From the NCBI GenBank assembly GCA_001970855.1, contig LSSN01003612.1, forward strand, positions 1 through 20,491: a DNA stretch of 20,491 nucleotides, read 5' to 3'. The notes under the pieces were generated by a model that did not search any database, was not told the DNA's origin, and saw nothing but the letters and a program-made list of their open reading frames with translations. How positions within the stretch are numbered: position 1 is the first letter of the stretch; each line of letters opens with the position of its first letter. The position numbers and the translations under genes are program-made. This document shows positions 1-10,291 of this stretch, piece after piece. This DNA comes from Smittium culicis (taxonomy: Eukaryota; Kickxellomycota; Harpellomycetes; Harpellales; Legeriomycetaceae).

Positions 1-1548
1 ATATAAAAAAGTAAAATTAAATCATTTATAATCTTTAATAATTTAATAACAAGATCATTTTAATGGAATTTTATATAATATCAAAATTTTATGAATTATT
101 TCAATAGAAAATCTAAGATATTATTCTTCATTTCAATTTTCAAGACAGATAAAAGCTAATCTTTACTAAATTAAAGCTTTTAAATATTTTATCAATAAAG
201 TTTTATTATCTAATCTATTTATTTTAAATTAATTACACGAACTATATTAGAACAAAAAATCAATATACATGCCTTGATAAATATTTAAATAATCCAATTA
301 TAACAAAACAGGTATTAATCATAGTATTCTAATTGAAGATAAAATTTCAAATTAAAAAGAGATATTTTTAAACAACATATTAAATTTATATCATCAAGCC
401 ACAATTAATCGATTAGATTAAATTTAATTAGCTATAAAGAATTAGTATTTCACACTTTAGTAAAATTTTTTTTTCAAGAGGGGTGTATTACTTTATGCTC
501 TTAGAGTATCATCTTAATTATGATACTCAGATTTTTTGTCTCCAAAATATGTAAAGAAGCAATGGATTTCAAATAAATAACTTTTTTTTCGGGAAAAAAA
601 AATTTAAAAACAGAGCTTCTATTGAGAGTTTTATTAAAGATTTAAAATAAAGAGAAGCCGTTTTTTTATAAATTTATATGACTTGAATATTCCAAAACAG
701 TTACAATAATCATATGAATTGTTAATTATTCCGGTTTTTATTATAATCAAATGAAGGTTTTAATATTTTAATAATTCACTATCAGATCAATATTTGCTAG
801 AAGTTATATCGAACACAATAAAATACTTCGTTCACAAATGTATTCAAAAAAATTAGTTATTTAACCATTTAATTTATACATATTCCGAAATGTCTATAAG
901 AATATTAAATTATTGTATAAATCACAACTTTAAAAGTTAAAATAAAAATATTAATTTTTTATCATTTTAAAAAAACTATTACATAAAAACAATTTAAATT
1001 TGAAGATAAAAAAAACAAATAATGTTTTATAAAATAATCAAAATTTTTTATACAATATCATTAATTTTATTATGATTTAAATCAGCTACATACATTCTAT
1101 TATTTACCTCTAATAATATGATTATTAGAATTATTAGTTATGAAAAAAAAATTCTGTCATATCTTATAGTCATGTTTATAAAAACCATAAGTCAAAACTT
1201 AACACACATATCTAGGTGTAATAATAATAATAACGATCTTGCTGTTGCAATTATTATATTACTAATTTGATAGATATTTTTCATTTTAACCGAATTTAAC
1301 AATCGTATATTGAAATAAAGGTTTATTCTTCACTCTTGATCATGGTTCTAAAATATTTTTGAATTTTGTATAAATCAACATTCTATAGTTTTTTTTTTTA
1401 TATTTATGAAGAACGATATGGATAATTCGATATTGTACCTTTTTTAGCCAAAAGTATTTTTGTAGAATTTCAATTTAAAGTCGACCAATGATCAAATATA
1501 TAGATCGATGAAGTATTGCCGAAGTTATACGTTTATAAATCTACTCTA
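1..1548. other. AT-rich intergenic DNA, no gene seen
   Basis: I see no open frame of useful length, no splice-linked coding signal and no tRNA or rRNA. The stretch is rich in poly-A and poly-T runs. The only structure I can support is a perfect 9-bp stem with a 7-nt loop at 504-528, listed separately. Confidence 0.6.
504..528. repeat. perfect 9-bp inverted repeat (hairpin)
   Basis: The arms GAGTATCAT (504-512) and ATGATACTC (520-528) pair perfectly around a 7-nt loop. A T-run (GATTTTTTG) follows directly. No coding gene adjoins it, so a terminator or small RNA role cannot be argued from sequence alone. Confidence 0.5.
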
Positions 1549-1760
1549 CTCTTTCAGGGGCGGTTGACTTTTTCCAAAATACAAAAATTGTCCAACCAAA
1601 TGACAAAGTTTTAAAATTAATAAAGAGATTATTTAAAAACAATGTACTTTTATGAACACGGAGTTACAGTTTATGGAATTTCATATTTAACTTATTTGCA
1701 ATAAAATAAAATTGGCATTATTTTTAGCAAATAATAACTTATATATGAAATAAATTTATA
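1549..1760 (+). mobile_element. decayed TTAA-type miniature element (copy G), right end unclear
   Basis: The left end at 1549 (CTCTTTCAGGGGCGGTTGAC) resembles the left end of the better copies (CCCTTTCGCGGGCGGTAGAC). The following stretch, with TACAAAAATTGTCCAACCAA, is closest to the copy at 10292-10482. The interior word AGCAAATAATAA at about 1727-1738 also recurs in other copies. No clean GGGTTAA right end is found and the left flank is not TTAA, so the copy is old or broken. The right limit given is an estimate. Confidence 0.4.
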
Positions 1761-2650
1761 GAAAAATTAAGACGTCTATCAAGACCTATCAATCATATTT
1801 TAATAACTAAAATTTTTGGCCGAATTATTATAGTCTACAACAAAATGCTTTTTTCATTGAGGATATCCCATAAAATGATAATAATCAATTGAATGTTAGC
1901 TATTATACACTCAACAGAAATGGATTTTAATGAAATCTCCAAGTATGATCTTACCATAAGTTTAAGAGTTTTGGCTTCATATAGGGTTAAACGGATTTCT
2001 TTAATAGATATATTTTTGTAGTTCTTAGCAAATTTTATACAGTCAAAATTTTTATAAATTATATATCAAGTATACTTTCCAATTTAAAATATAGGGCTAA
2101 TAAAAAACAATACTTTTATTTATTTTAATGTATTTAACGCACTTGCTGTTCAGCTCTCGTATTAAAAAAAAGGGATGTCAGTTTCTTCAGCGGGAATATA
2201 TTTAATATAGGGATAATGCTATAGGGACTTAGTAAGGATTTGTACTTTGGTATTTAACAATTGTTAATTGTTTTTTTGGTGCAATTAATAACTGTAAAAT
2301 ATGAATTAACTATTAAAATAGCAAAGCCTTTATTGCCATTGAGAATGTATGAAATATTTATGCAGTTTTTTTTTATATAAATAGTTATTTTCGCCTAATA
2401 GCTAAAGAAGTTTTATAAAATAAATACAATTTGCTTTATTCAAGAAAGATTTACAGTATAGTGTAGTAGTATAAATACCAGAGACCCTTAAAATTTAGTT
2501 ACATGGCATTAAAGCGCTTGAAATCCATTTGGGATTGGTATATTCATTAAAAAATCAATGACTTTTCATACTGGCTGGGTATGCACTAATTACGAATACC
2601 TAAAATGAAATCGATACGTATAGTATTCTTTTCAAAATTAGCAATCTTAA
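1761..2650. other. AT-rich intergenic DNA, no gene seen
   Basis: Both strands are closed by frequent stops. A piece near 1815-1845 (GGCC then ATAGTCTAC) weakly recalls the left end of the miniature element in minus orientation, but too weakly to annotate. Confidence 0.5.
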
Positions 2651-2843
2651 CTCATTCCAGTTCAATAATCTTTAAATAAATCGAATATTAAGATTCGTTT
2701 ATGGTTTAAAATCAAGTTTATTATTTGCTGCTTTTCAAATTAAACCAATAGTTATTATGACCTCATATATTAAGTATTTTTATTGAACACAGTTAGTTGG
2801 CTATATTTGGTATGACAAAAATAGCCTACCGTGATGGAAAGGG
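2651..2843 (-). mobile_element. TTAA-flanked miniature element (copy D), diverged
   Basis: This 193-bp segment aligns along its whole length, with scattered changes, to the intact copy at 13560-13741 in the same orientation. Shared landmarks are TTCGTTTATG then TTTAAAAT, TTTATTATTTGCTG, TTAAACCAATA, TTGGCTATATTTGG, CAAAAATAGCCTACCG and the end GGAAAGGG. It is flanked by TTAA on both sides (2647-2650 and 2844-2847), as expected from insertion into a TTAA target. The left terminus is degraded (CTCATTCCAG instead of CCCTTTCCCG). It has no coding capacity. Confidence 0.75.
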
Positions 2844-2847
2844 TTAA

Positions 2848-3179
2848 TAATGATTGCAAACAAGTAATGCCAAAAATCTAAATTGTTATTCGATAGGTTT
2901 GATCTAGACAAAAGTCCAATAGGCAAGGCTTAAAGAACAGTAAGCGAATGGTTATTCAAAATTTAAGGCCAATATATTTATTGGCTCAATTCGATTCTAT
3001 GTTATTTTATTTGCTAATAATAATTGGTATGTGATAAAAGTGATACTATGAGATTTAGCTGAAGTTGGCAAATAGAAGCTTATAGAAAAATATAAATTTG
3101 AGATCAAGTAAGGGTTAGAAAAGCAAAAGAATTTTTGTGTTTATATTTTAATGATACCAAACCGCGAGAAAAAAAAACG
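2848..3179. other. AT-rich intergenic DNA
   Basis: No gene is seen. Part of it (about 2940-3114, ending AAGGGTTAG) may be a very decayed relative of the miniature element, but the match is too weak to call. Confidence 0.4.
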
Positions 3180-3960
3180 TATAAATAGGCATAGGGATCA
3201 CTCAATAGTTTGTCTAATTAAAAATTATCCTCCGTCTCCAATTTTGTCAGCACTGTGAATTTTCCTTCTTAATGTAAGTTTCTATATAATAAATGAATTG
3301 ACCCTAGTTTTTTTTTTTCGGGTGTCATTAGTGATAATGGTTGCTTCTTGTTGTTACAGCATGATTTGGGGGTGTGCCAAAAGATTTTGTATGATGTTAT
3401 ACTTTAGTAAATAGGGACATCTGAACGCACTGAAATTTAGATAATTTACTTTGCAATGCAGATAAAGCTATTTGGAATCTTTCTTATCTGACTAATCTTG
3501 AAATCACCTCCACTTATTTATTCAGCTCTATTGACTTCAACCATTATCACCTAATTGATTAATCTCCTTCATGCTATTAGATGATATCATATATTGGTAT
3601 ATTTCTAATATCTTTTCTTTTTGGTTCTAGGTACCCATCTGATTCCACTTTCCTTGCATATTTTTATCCTTTGCACCTATACATTTCATTTCATTTCAAT
3701 AAATCTTAATTCTAAACAATTTGAGTTTCCTCTTTTTTTTAATTTTTTTTAAATCAGTCATGCTTTGATTTAGTATTATAATTACCTAATTTGTTGTACT
3801 AGTTCGACTTGCTAGCTAGTTATGTATTATTCAGCAGTAAAAGTTGATATTTCGCATTTTCTCACCATTCCTATTAATTTCACGAATATGTAAATGTGCT
3901 TGTTGAAAACGTAACTATTAAATAAATTGGCTAGTAAAGGATCGATGAGTATCTGTATAC
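3180..3960. other. less AT-rich island with splice-like signals; possible gene relic or non-coding transcript
   Basis: By eye this stretch is less AT-rich than its surroundings. On the plus strand it carries a TATA-like box (TATAAATAG, 3180-3188), a good 5' splice site (GTAAGT at 3273-3278) and strong acceptor-like sites (TTGTTACAG ending 3359; TTTTTGGTTCTAG ending 3630). Short open stretches occur on both strands. The longest on plus, about 3429-3560, contains NADKAIWNLSYLTNLEI. One on minus, 3827-3958, contains PLLANLF. They do not assemble into one convincing protein, and the lower AT content alone makes stops rarer, so no gene is called. Confidence 0.25.
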
Positions 3961-4045
3961 ATTATATATGTCAAAAAATTTACAAAAATGAGTAATTTTT
4001 TTAGAGAAATATTTATATTTGCAACAATTCTAATAAGTCAACTTG

Positions 4046-4068
4046 AACATATGATGAGGTCATATGTT
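4046..4068. repeat. perfect 9-bp hairpin downstream of TAF5
   Basis: The arms AACATATGA (4046-4054) and TCATATGTT (4060-4068) flank a 5-nt loop, about 136 nt downstream of the TAF5 stop on the TAF5 strand. It may lie in the 3' UTR or just past it. I see no canonical AATAAA between it and the stop, and a role in 3'-end formation is only a guess. Confidence 0.4.
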
Positions 4069-4203
4069 ATTTAATTATGTGCAAGTAAAACCAATATATA
4101 GTATATATGAGAGCATAAAGCTAAATTAAAATACTAAATTTAATATAAAGTAACAGAGAATTCATATTAATAAACTCCCTCAAATATTAACAGTTATACA
4201 TTT

Positions 4204-7200
4204 TTAGCTGCTCTTATATGATCCAATCGCTATCCCTAAATTTCTAGTTGAAAACTTGACTGATATAACCGATGTATTCACTGTACTCCATGATCTTAAA
4301 AGTCCCTCTGACGGTTTTTCCTTCTCACGGTTGCTATCATCTTTAAATTTGATAAGATCTTCCTCTTTCTTGACATTGCTAGCTACATCATTACCAGTGT
4401 TATCACCAGATTGCTTCAAGTTGTCGAGCGGGCGATTTCCATCTATACTTGGTCCGTTTCCCATGGTGTTATTTCCAGCTGCAAGGTTTCCAAAATACTT
4501 AGTTCTTGATATACTTGAATCCGAATTTTCTGTGTTGAGAGAATTCCTAAATTTACTTCGATCGTTTCCAACATTTATTTTCCACGCTTTCACGCTACCA
4601 TCTGCTGATCCTGATAAAAGTAAATTACTCTCGTGGTTAAAACATAGCGAATAAACAGGTTCATCATGCCCAAGAAACTCGTCCATAAGCTTCCCGCTCC
4701 CTAAATCCCATACCTTGATCATGTTCTCTGACTTGTTTAGCATCCTTTTCTTGTTCATTAATGTGGACGCCGTTGCTGCAACTTTCCCATTTGGTGAAAT
4801 ACAAATGCTCGTTATCGGCCCACTATGCCCAGTAAACAATCGGACGCACTTTCCTCTCTGCACATCCCATAATCTAACTGTTCGATCGTCTGATCCTGTA
4901 AGTAAGTAGTTGCCGTTAGGATGGAACTTTACACAGCTCACATCCGATAAATGCCCCGCAAATATCCGCAGCGGATAGATGTGCTCGCAACTCCACAGTC
5001 TCGCCGTTTTGTCAAAGCTTGATGATGCAAAGTACAGGTTGATAGGACTAAATGTTACGTCCCAAACTGGATAGTTGTGGCCCCTGTAACTCACCAAATT
5101 CGAATAAGTATCCAAATTCCATAATCTCACTTTTTTTTTATTAAAAAAAAGATGTTACATTAGTAATTTGTATGAGTAATAATTAATTGTAAAGACAAAG
5201 AATAAAATAAGTTGCTGAATTTTACCAGTTTTATCTTCTGACCCTGATATCATGAATTTGTTATCACTTGATATATCTAAGCTATATACAGGCCCTGAAT
5301 GTCCTATTAGCTTAATGTTGTCTTTGGTGGAATCCATTCTGATTTTATCCAAATCAGACTCTATTCAATTAATTAGATTTGCATTTTTAAAAAAAAGTTA
5401 GATAAGTAATTTTCACTAAAAAAAAAACTAAGCGCTTGATCTGAGTCTTAAATCACCTTCGCCTATTGTTGACAAGTTAAAATGGCTTTTAAATCCTCGT
5501 AGTGGTTCTTTTTTAACATTCCAAATCTTTATATATGATTCTGAAAATCCGCACGCCAACAGTTCTAAATTATCTGAAATCGTTGAGCAGTTAAGTCTAT
5601 AATAATATTTATTAAAAAAAATAAGTTTCAAAAAGTTAATCGCGCCTAAAGTGGAAGCATATATAATTAAATACAAACTAAGGATACAGAGAATCTATCT
5701 AAAAAATATTAATTATATTTACGTATCGTCGGTATTGTGTAGAGTAAACATGCAAATGGATGGAAAGTTAGTTGAATCAATTTTAGCTTTGCAGCTTAAA
5801 TCCTTTAGATTCTCAATTAGTTTAACAACGTCGCTTCCTTTACTGTAATATATTTTAAAAAATATTAACATAAACAAAAAGCCTTAAAAAATCAGAATAA
5901 AAGAAGTAAATTGGTGATTGGAAATATAAAATAGTTTAAAGCTGAATATTAACCAAAATTTAGCTTAATACTTACAATGGAGGTAGTGGGATATCTTGGG
6001 GCGAGGGAGAGTTTATATCAGTTTCTTTGATTTCTTCAAACACTTTTTGTAGCGCTTTAGGATTTGCTGGGTTAGTTGAGTCATTATCATCTGCGTTATC
6101 CTGGTTGAAAAATATTTAAATAAAAAAATTATAATAAAGATTATAAAAAAACATGTGAAAACATTAATCGAAAAATTTAAACGCGATATAAGGGAAAATA
6201 AACACACAAGATGTAAAGATAAAAGTAGTAAGGAAAAAAAATAATAGAATGAATATAATAAAATAAGAAAGTATTAAATACCGGCTCTATGCTATTCTTA
6301 TTTGGTATTGCATTGCTAAAGAATCGCTCCATTTGTTCAACTAATAATGGGTTTAAAGGTAGCTTTCCCAATTTTAATTGCTCATTATTAATCTGGCTTA
6401 TTTCGCTCAAGTTTGAGCCTGTTAAGCCAACATCAATTTTGAAATTATCTGAATCAGGTAGTGATTTATTAATATAGATATTAAGATGACTATTTATTAT
6501 TTTAATAAATAGAATCAAGTTATTAGATTCAAGGAATATCAAAAGTAATTCGACTGCAGGTTGCTTCATATTAATCGAGTAACGAAAAGTTCTAAAATTC
6601 TTTGCAGTTTCATTGTCATTAACGTGATGTGGTTGAGTAATGAGGCTTAGTTGCTGAATTGCAATACTATATCTTTCAAGAAAGTGGCCACTGAATCGAT
6701 TATAAAATTCGAGAGCTATAGATTTTCGTTTAAACATGTATCGTATTAATTTTCAAAAGAATAAATCAAAATTTTTAAAAATCAAATGAATCACATAAAA
6801 AGAAAAAGCGGTAATTAATAGATAAAAACGTTACCAAGTTCAACGAAATTTTCTGACATCAGATTAAGAAATGAATGAACAAATATAGGGTAAGAAATGA
6901 CATAGAGCTCTTCCTGAAGAAATAGGAATATATATACAACAGATTAGCATGTAAAATTAAAAAAAAAAAAAGTTAAATTAGAAAATTACTTTGTAGATTT
7001 CTAAAGAATTATCGATCCATCTTGCTAATTTAGAGAAGCCAAGAGCGTAGTATTTAGATCTTTGAGATTTTTTATTTTTAAACAGATCAACTATGTGGGT
7101 GACATCATTGCCTTCAACGGAAATATTCAATAGTTCTTTTGTAATTAATTCGTTTATCTTGATTTTCTTTTTCTTTATAGTTTTAGCTTCAGAATCGCTT

Positions 7201-7700
7201 AAATTTGAGTCAGATCTTTTTTCAGTAGCTTTTTTTAAAGATTCTAAAGATATTGTGTCTTCAGAACTATGTTGTGGATCGCTATCAGAAGCGGGTACAT
7301 TTTTATGAGGATCTTTGGAGAGATCAACATAAACTTCGAATTTAGGCTGTTCATCGTCAGTTATCTCACCGTAATAATCAGAATCAGAAGAAGCGAGATT
7401 ACTGAACTCATCATCGCCAGTTTTTTCAGCAATTTCGCTTTTGAAGTCTTCTGATTTTGAGGTGATTACCTTAGCTTCTTTTTTGAATATTTTCTCGGCA
7501 TCCGTGTAACCTTTGGCTCTTAAATATTGTAAAACTAATCTATCTACTTGTTTATCGTTACTTTTATCACTTGGCTTTTTGAAAAAAGGCGATGAAGTTT
7601 CGTTCAATTTACTCACAGCAACTTGAGGTTTTTCGCTCGATTTCGATGGAATGGGCACAGTATCTTGCAGCTTATCGGGTTTGTTTATCAATGGATCCAT
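4204..7700 (-). CDS. TAF5: TAF5, WD40-repeat subunit of TFIID; 8 exons, 889 aa, complete
   Basis: TAF5 is a core scaffold subunit of the RNA polymerase II factor TFIID (in yeast also of SAGA); its WD40 propeller contacts the TAF6-TAF9 histone-fold pair. Exons on minus: 7700-6990, 6913-6835, 6715-6282, 6100-5976, 5842-5723, 5596-5457, 5360-5226, 5129-4204. They sum to 2670 nt and every junction keeps phase; introns are 76-181 nt with GT-AG ends. Domains: LisH at about 51-76 (VLQYLRAKGYTDAEKIF); a Ser/Asp-rich linker; TAF5 NTD2 at about 208-345 (RWIDNSLEIYK, YPIFVHSFL, FYNRFSGHF); WD40 repeats from about 491, with GH...W blocks at about 556, 598, 640, 682 and 735; a closing strand at 868-889 (STRNLGIAIGSY). 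The start is the ATG at 7700; two codons upstream there is only a TTG. Oddities: a 15-residue insert in the fifth blade, a polar linker of about 90 residues before the last strand, and an A-tract acceptor on intron 7. The family call is very secure; single splice sites are inferred. Confidence 0.96.
5130..5225 (-). other. TAF5 intron 7 with unusual A-tract acceptor
   Basis: The 5' site is GTAAAA, and a yeast-like branch sequence TACTAAT lies about 35 nt before the 3' end, followed by a T8 tract. The acceptor itself is preceded by nine A residues instead of pyrimidines. The junction joins G and TG into a Val codon and restores the WD40 motif SEDKT-V-RLWNL. No other AG follows the branch sequence, so this site is the only reasonable choice. 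Confidence 0.85.
5361..5456 (-). other. TAF5 intron 6 with GTGATT donor
   Basis: The donor GAAG|GTGATT is weaker than those of the other introns, most of which begin GTA. It is preferred because the frame otherwise runs into a TAG within 30 nt. The acceptor TTGAATAG|AG completes a Glu codon, giving STIGE then ESDLDKIRMDS before the second WD repeat. A GC donor inside AGCGCTTAG is a less likely alternative that would keep LRLRSS. Confidence 0.7.
6716..6834 (-). other. TAF5 intron 2, no internal AG
   Basis: The donor is G|GTAACG and the acceptor ATCTATAG. The terminal AG is the only AG dinucleotide I find in the 119 nt, which fixes the 3' site. The join gives ENFVEL-ALEFYNRFSG, matching the conserved TAF5 NTD2 helix. 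Confidence 0.85.
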
Positions 7701-9480
7701 TTTCAAATAATGACAATTTTTTACAAATCAATCAAGCTGGCATTAAATTATTATTTAGATGATACATCAAAAACAAAGCTCAAATTTTCGCGTTTTAGTC
7801 AATTTCTATACCAACAAATCATTAAACTTGAATAAGTGCTTTTAATTGATTTGCTAGAAGCCTGCTATTAATTAGAGACAGAATTACTCATTGGATATTA
7901 CATACGATTTGGTGGAATTTCGATGACTATTCGTTAAGCTCTGTTTTATTCAATAAACCTCTATCAAACAGCCAATAGAGTTTATTTGCTCAGCATGTTT
8001 TGCAATTTAATTCTAACATTCCTTACTCGCAGTTCATTTTTATTTGCATCGACAATTTGACAGCGTTTATGATTGTGCCAACCATATACCATATTTAAAA
8101 AAAAACGCTTATTTAATACTTAATCTAACGCCTTTTGAAATTCAGCTAATTCACACATATTGATAATGAGTTAACTATACTCACGGTTATTAGTGTTATA
8201 AAATTTCAACCGTTATGTTTGATGATATTTTATAAGCTCACTTTTCATATATATCACTAGAAGGAATTTTTTCTAGGAGCTGAGCTTCTAATAATTATTT
8301 CCTACCCATCACCTTTAGTTTTGCTTAAAAAGCCCAAGACAAAGCATTAGCGAATATAGCATCTCATATGGTCAATAGTTTTACCTAGCTCTATTAGCCT
8401 ACGGATTTATCATGAATTTCTTTTTTTCTATTAGCCTAAGAATTGCACATATATCAGATATTCATCAAAATTATAACCTCAAAAATTTAGTTGTATTATG
8501 CTATTCATTTGACTTTTTTTTATTTTTTAATATGGTTTAAAATAGAATAAAGAACATGAATGACAGAAACTTTAAGGTATAGTCATTTCAGTCGAATTAT
8601 TATTAAAAAAATCATTATATAATAATTTCTCCAGCAAATTTCATACAAATTTTCCATAAGAGAGTAAAATTTGGCGAATAATTAAAAAAATTTAATATTC
8701 GAAATTCAATTAAACGGTTCAAACTGTGATAGTTAGCTTTGTTAAAAATAGCCAAACCACTGAATTTGAAAAAAAATTGCAATAAAATCTTATGTTTTGC
8801 CCTATTTATGGCTTGATTAAACATCAATCAATTTATCACTCGTACATTAATTTTGAAGGTTTTGTATTGTAGCGCACTACTGCCAAAAGTTATGATTTAA
8901 AACAATATTAATTCGCAGAATTAATAGATTTATTAAAGGGGTTTATATAAAGTGGTACCTTGATAATACACTAGCGAACCACAAGTGAAGAGCTATCACA
9001 TCTTATTTTCTAACGTTGCTTGTTGAACCAACTAATTTATTTTGTTTAGATAAAATAGCAAGCAAAATAAACTAAAAATTCTAGATATGTATCTGCTTTA
9101 TTAAATTGTGACAATAACTTGAAATAGTCAGGTATATTACAAAGATCGATATGTTATAATAAATATAGCTATATTTCAAGTTGAAAGTAGCCGAATCAGC
9201 TAATAATTGAATAAAAGGTATTCTGCTCAGTATGTTTTTATAGTATTGTATAAATACACGACTAGGAAAAGTATAGCTGTTATTTTATTTATTAAAAAAA
9301 TATTTTAATACTTTTCGACTAGTTTTATTGTGACTCTTTATTTCGATAGAACAGAAAAGTCAGAATGACATTGTATAATATTTTATTAAGAACTGTAAAT
9401 TTTTTTACAATTTATTTATATGATTGTCTTTACCAAGGTTTCATTTTATAGTATAAAGTATTACAGTGTATATATATTAA
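7701..9480. other. intergenic DNA upstream of TAF5, no gene seen
   Basis: The TAF5 promoter should lie in the first few hundred bases, but I cannot point to a clear TATA box or regulator site. Stops are frequent in all frames. Near 9261-9323 there is an imperfect inverted repeat, listed separately. Confidence 0.5.
9261..9323. repeat. imperfect inverted repeat
   Basis: The arm ACTAGGAAAAGTAT (9261-9274) faces ATACTTTTCGACTAGT (9308-9323); they pair except for a 2-nt insertion in one arm. The 33-nt loop is AT-rich. It lies about 150 bp from the first miniature element of the cluster. No function is apparent. Confidence 0.45.
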
Positions 9481-9668
9481 CCCTTTCCCGCGCGGTAGAC
9501 TATTCTTGGATGACCAAATATAGCCAACTGCGTTCAATGAAAATCGATTAATTCCGAGGCCTTAAGATATATTGGTATAATTCAAAATAAAAGCAAATAA
9601 TAAAGAATCTTATAAATGACTATCGAATCAATATATTAATTTTTTTCAGATGTGTTGGACGGGAAGGG
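9481..9668 (+). mobile_element. TTAA-type miniature element (copy B), 188 bp
   Basis: It begins CCCTTTCCCGCGCGGTAGAC and ends GTTGGACGGGAAGGG, so the two ends are inverted over about CCCTT(T)CCCG and then differ. The left flank is TTAA (9477-9480); the right flank is TTAG (9669-9672), one change from TTAA. The interior shares TTCCGAGGCCTTAAG, ATATTGGT and GCAAATAATAA with the copy at 13560-13741. It has no coding capacity. TTAA targets with CCCT-type ends are the signature of piggyBac-type transposons, so I infer a non-autonomous derivative of such an element. Confidence 0.85.
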
Positions 9669-9825
9669 TTAGTAAAAAATTAATGGCCAATGAGTAGATA
9701 ATTTACTTTTTTAGCAAATAAAAATTTTATAATGAAACTAAGAGATAGAAAAATCAAATTGCCATTTCAATTCTGACAATAATACTAGCAAATGGTATTC
9801 AGGCCAATAACATTAAACTGCAACA

Positions 9826-9993
9826 AAGCGCTCTCTTCGTTCATTTTTTCCCCAAAGAGTTTAACTAGCATAAATTAAAAGTATACAAAAAACTAGTAAA
9901 AAATATTAAAAAATAATTATTCATCTGACCCCCCTCCGTCGCTCTGGCAGCCCCATTCACACTGGGAATTGTTTCAAGGGCTCTCTTCGTTCA
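9826..9993 (-). mobile_element. possible short retroposon (SINE-like) with target-site duplication
   Basis: A direct repeat AAG(C/G)GCTCTCTTCGTTCA occurs at 9826-9843 and 9976-9993 (18 bp, one mismatch) and encloses about 132 bp. Read on the minus strand, the enclosed segment has a GC-rich head (about 9925-9966, far richer in GC than anything nearby), an AT-rich body, and ends in CCCC/GGGG followed by A6 directly against the repeat. That arrangement (GC-rich head, A-tail, flanking duplication) fits a small retroposon. I do not see convincing pol III A and B boxes, so the class is unproven. Confidence 0.4.
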
Positions 9994-10290
9994 GACTCCC
10001 TTATATGTTGTATTACTAGGTAGTTCATAATTTTTTCTAATTAAATTATTCTTATTATCATTTGTGTTCATATCTAATATTTTGTTTTTTTAATTCCATT
10101 AGCAGATAATAAAATATGTTTTATATATTTCATCAAATTACCAAGACTATTATTATTAGTTACACGAATCAAGACAAAAAAATATCGCGCAAGAGTCCCT
10201 CTGAAATTAATTTCTGCACAAGTCATTATACGATATTAGACGGCTCTTAGTTTGACAATAACTGGCGACTAGTTCCAATTAGGTTGTTAA
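9994..10290. other. AT-rich intergenic DNA, nothing seen
   Basis: Short spacer between the possible retroposon and the next miniature element. No open frame or RNA gene is visible. Confidence 0.5.
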
Positions 10291-10291
10291 A

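Noticed and set aside
2940..3114. Possible further copy of the miniature element ending AAGGGTTAG
   Set aside because: Only isolated words match (TTATTTGCT, TTGGTAT); no left end and no TTAA pair.
4256..4654. 132-codon plus-strand open frame inside TAF5
   Set aside because: It is antisense to the WD40-coding last exon and has no motif; it is a shadow of the TAF5 frame.
5670..5690. ATACAGAGA word as a U6 snRNA core
   Set aside because: It lies within TAF5 intron 5 on the opposite strand, and the rest of U6 is missing.
8615..8827. 70-codon minus-strand frame
   Set aside because: Composition is that of translated AT-rich DNA (Phe, Asn, Ile, Lys), with no motif and no neighbouring exons.
9925..9966. 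tRNA or other pol III gene in the GC-rich patch
   Set aside because: No cloverleaf, no GGTTCGA-type B box and no T-run at a suitable place could be found on either strand.
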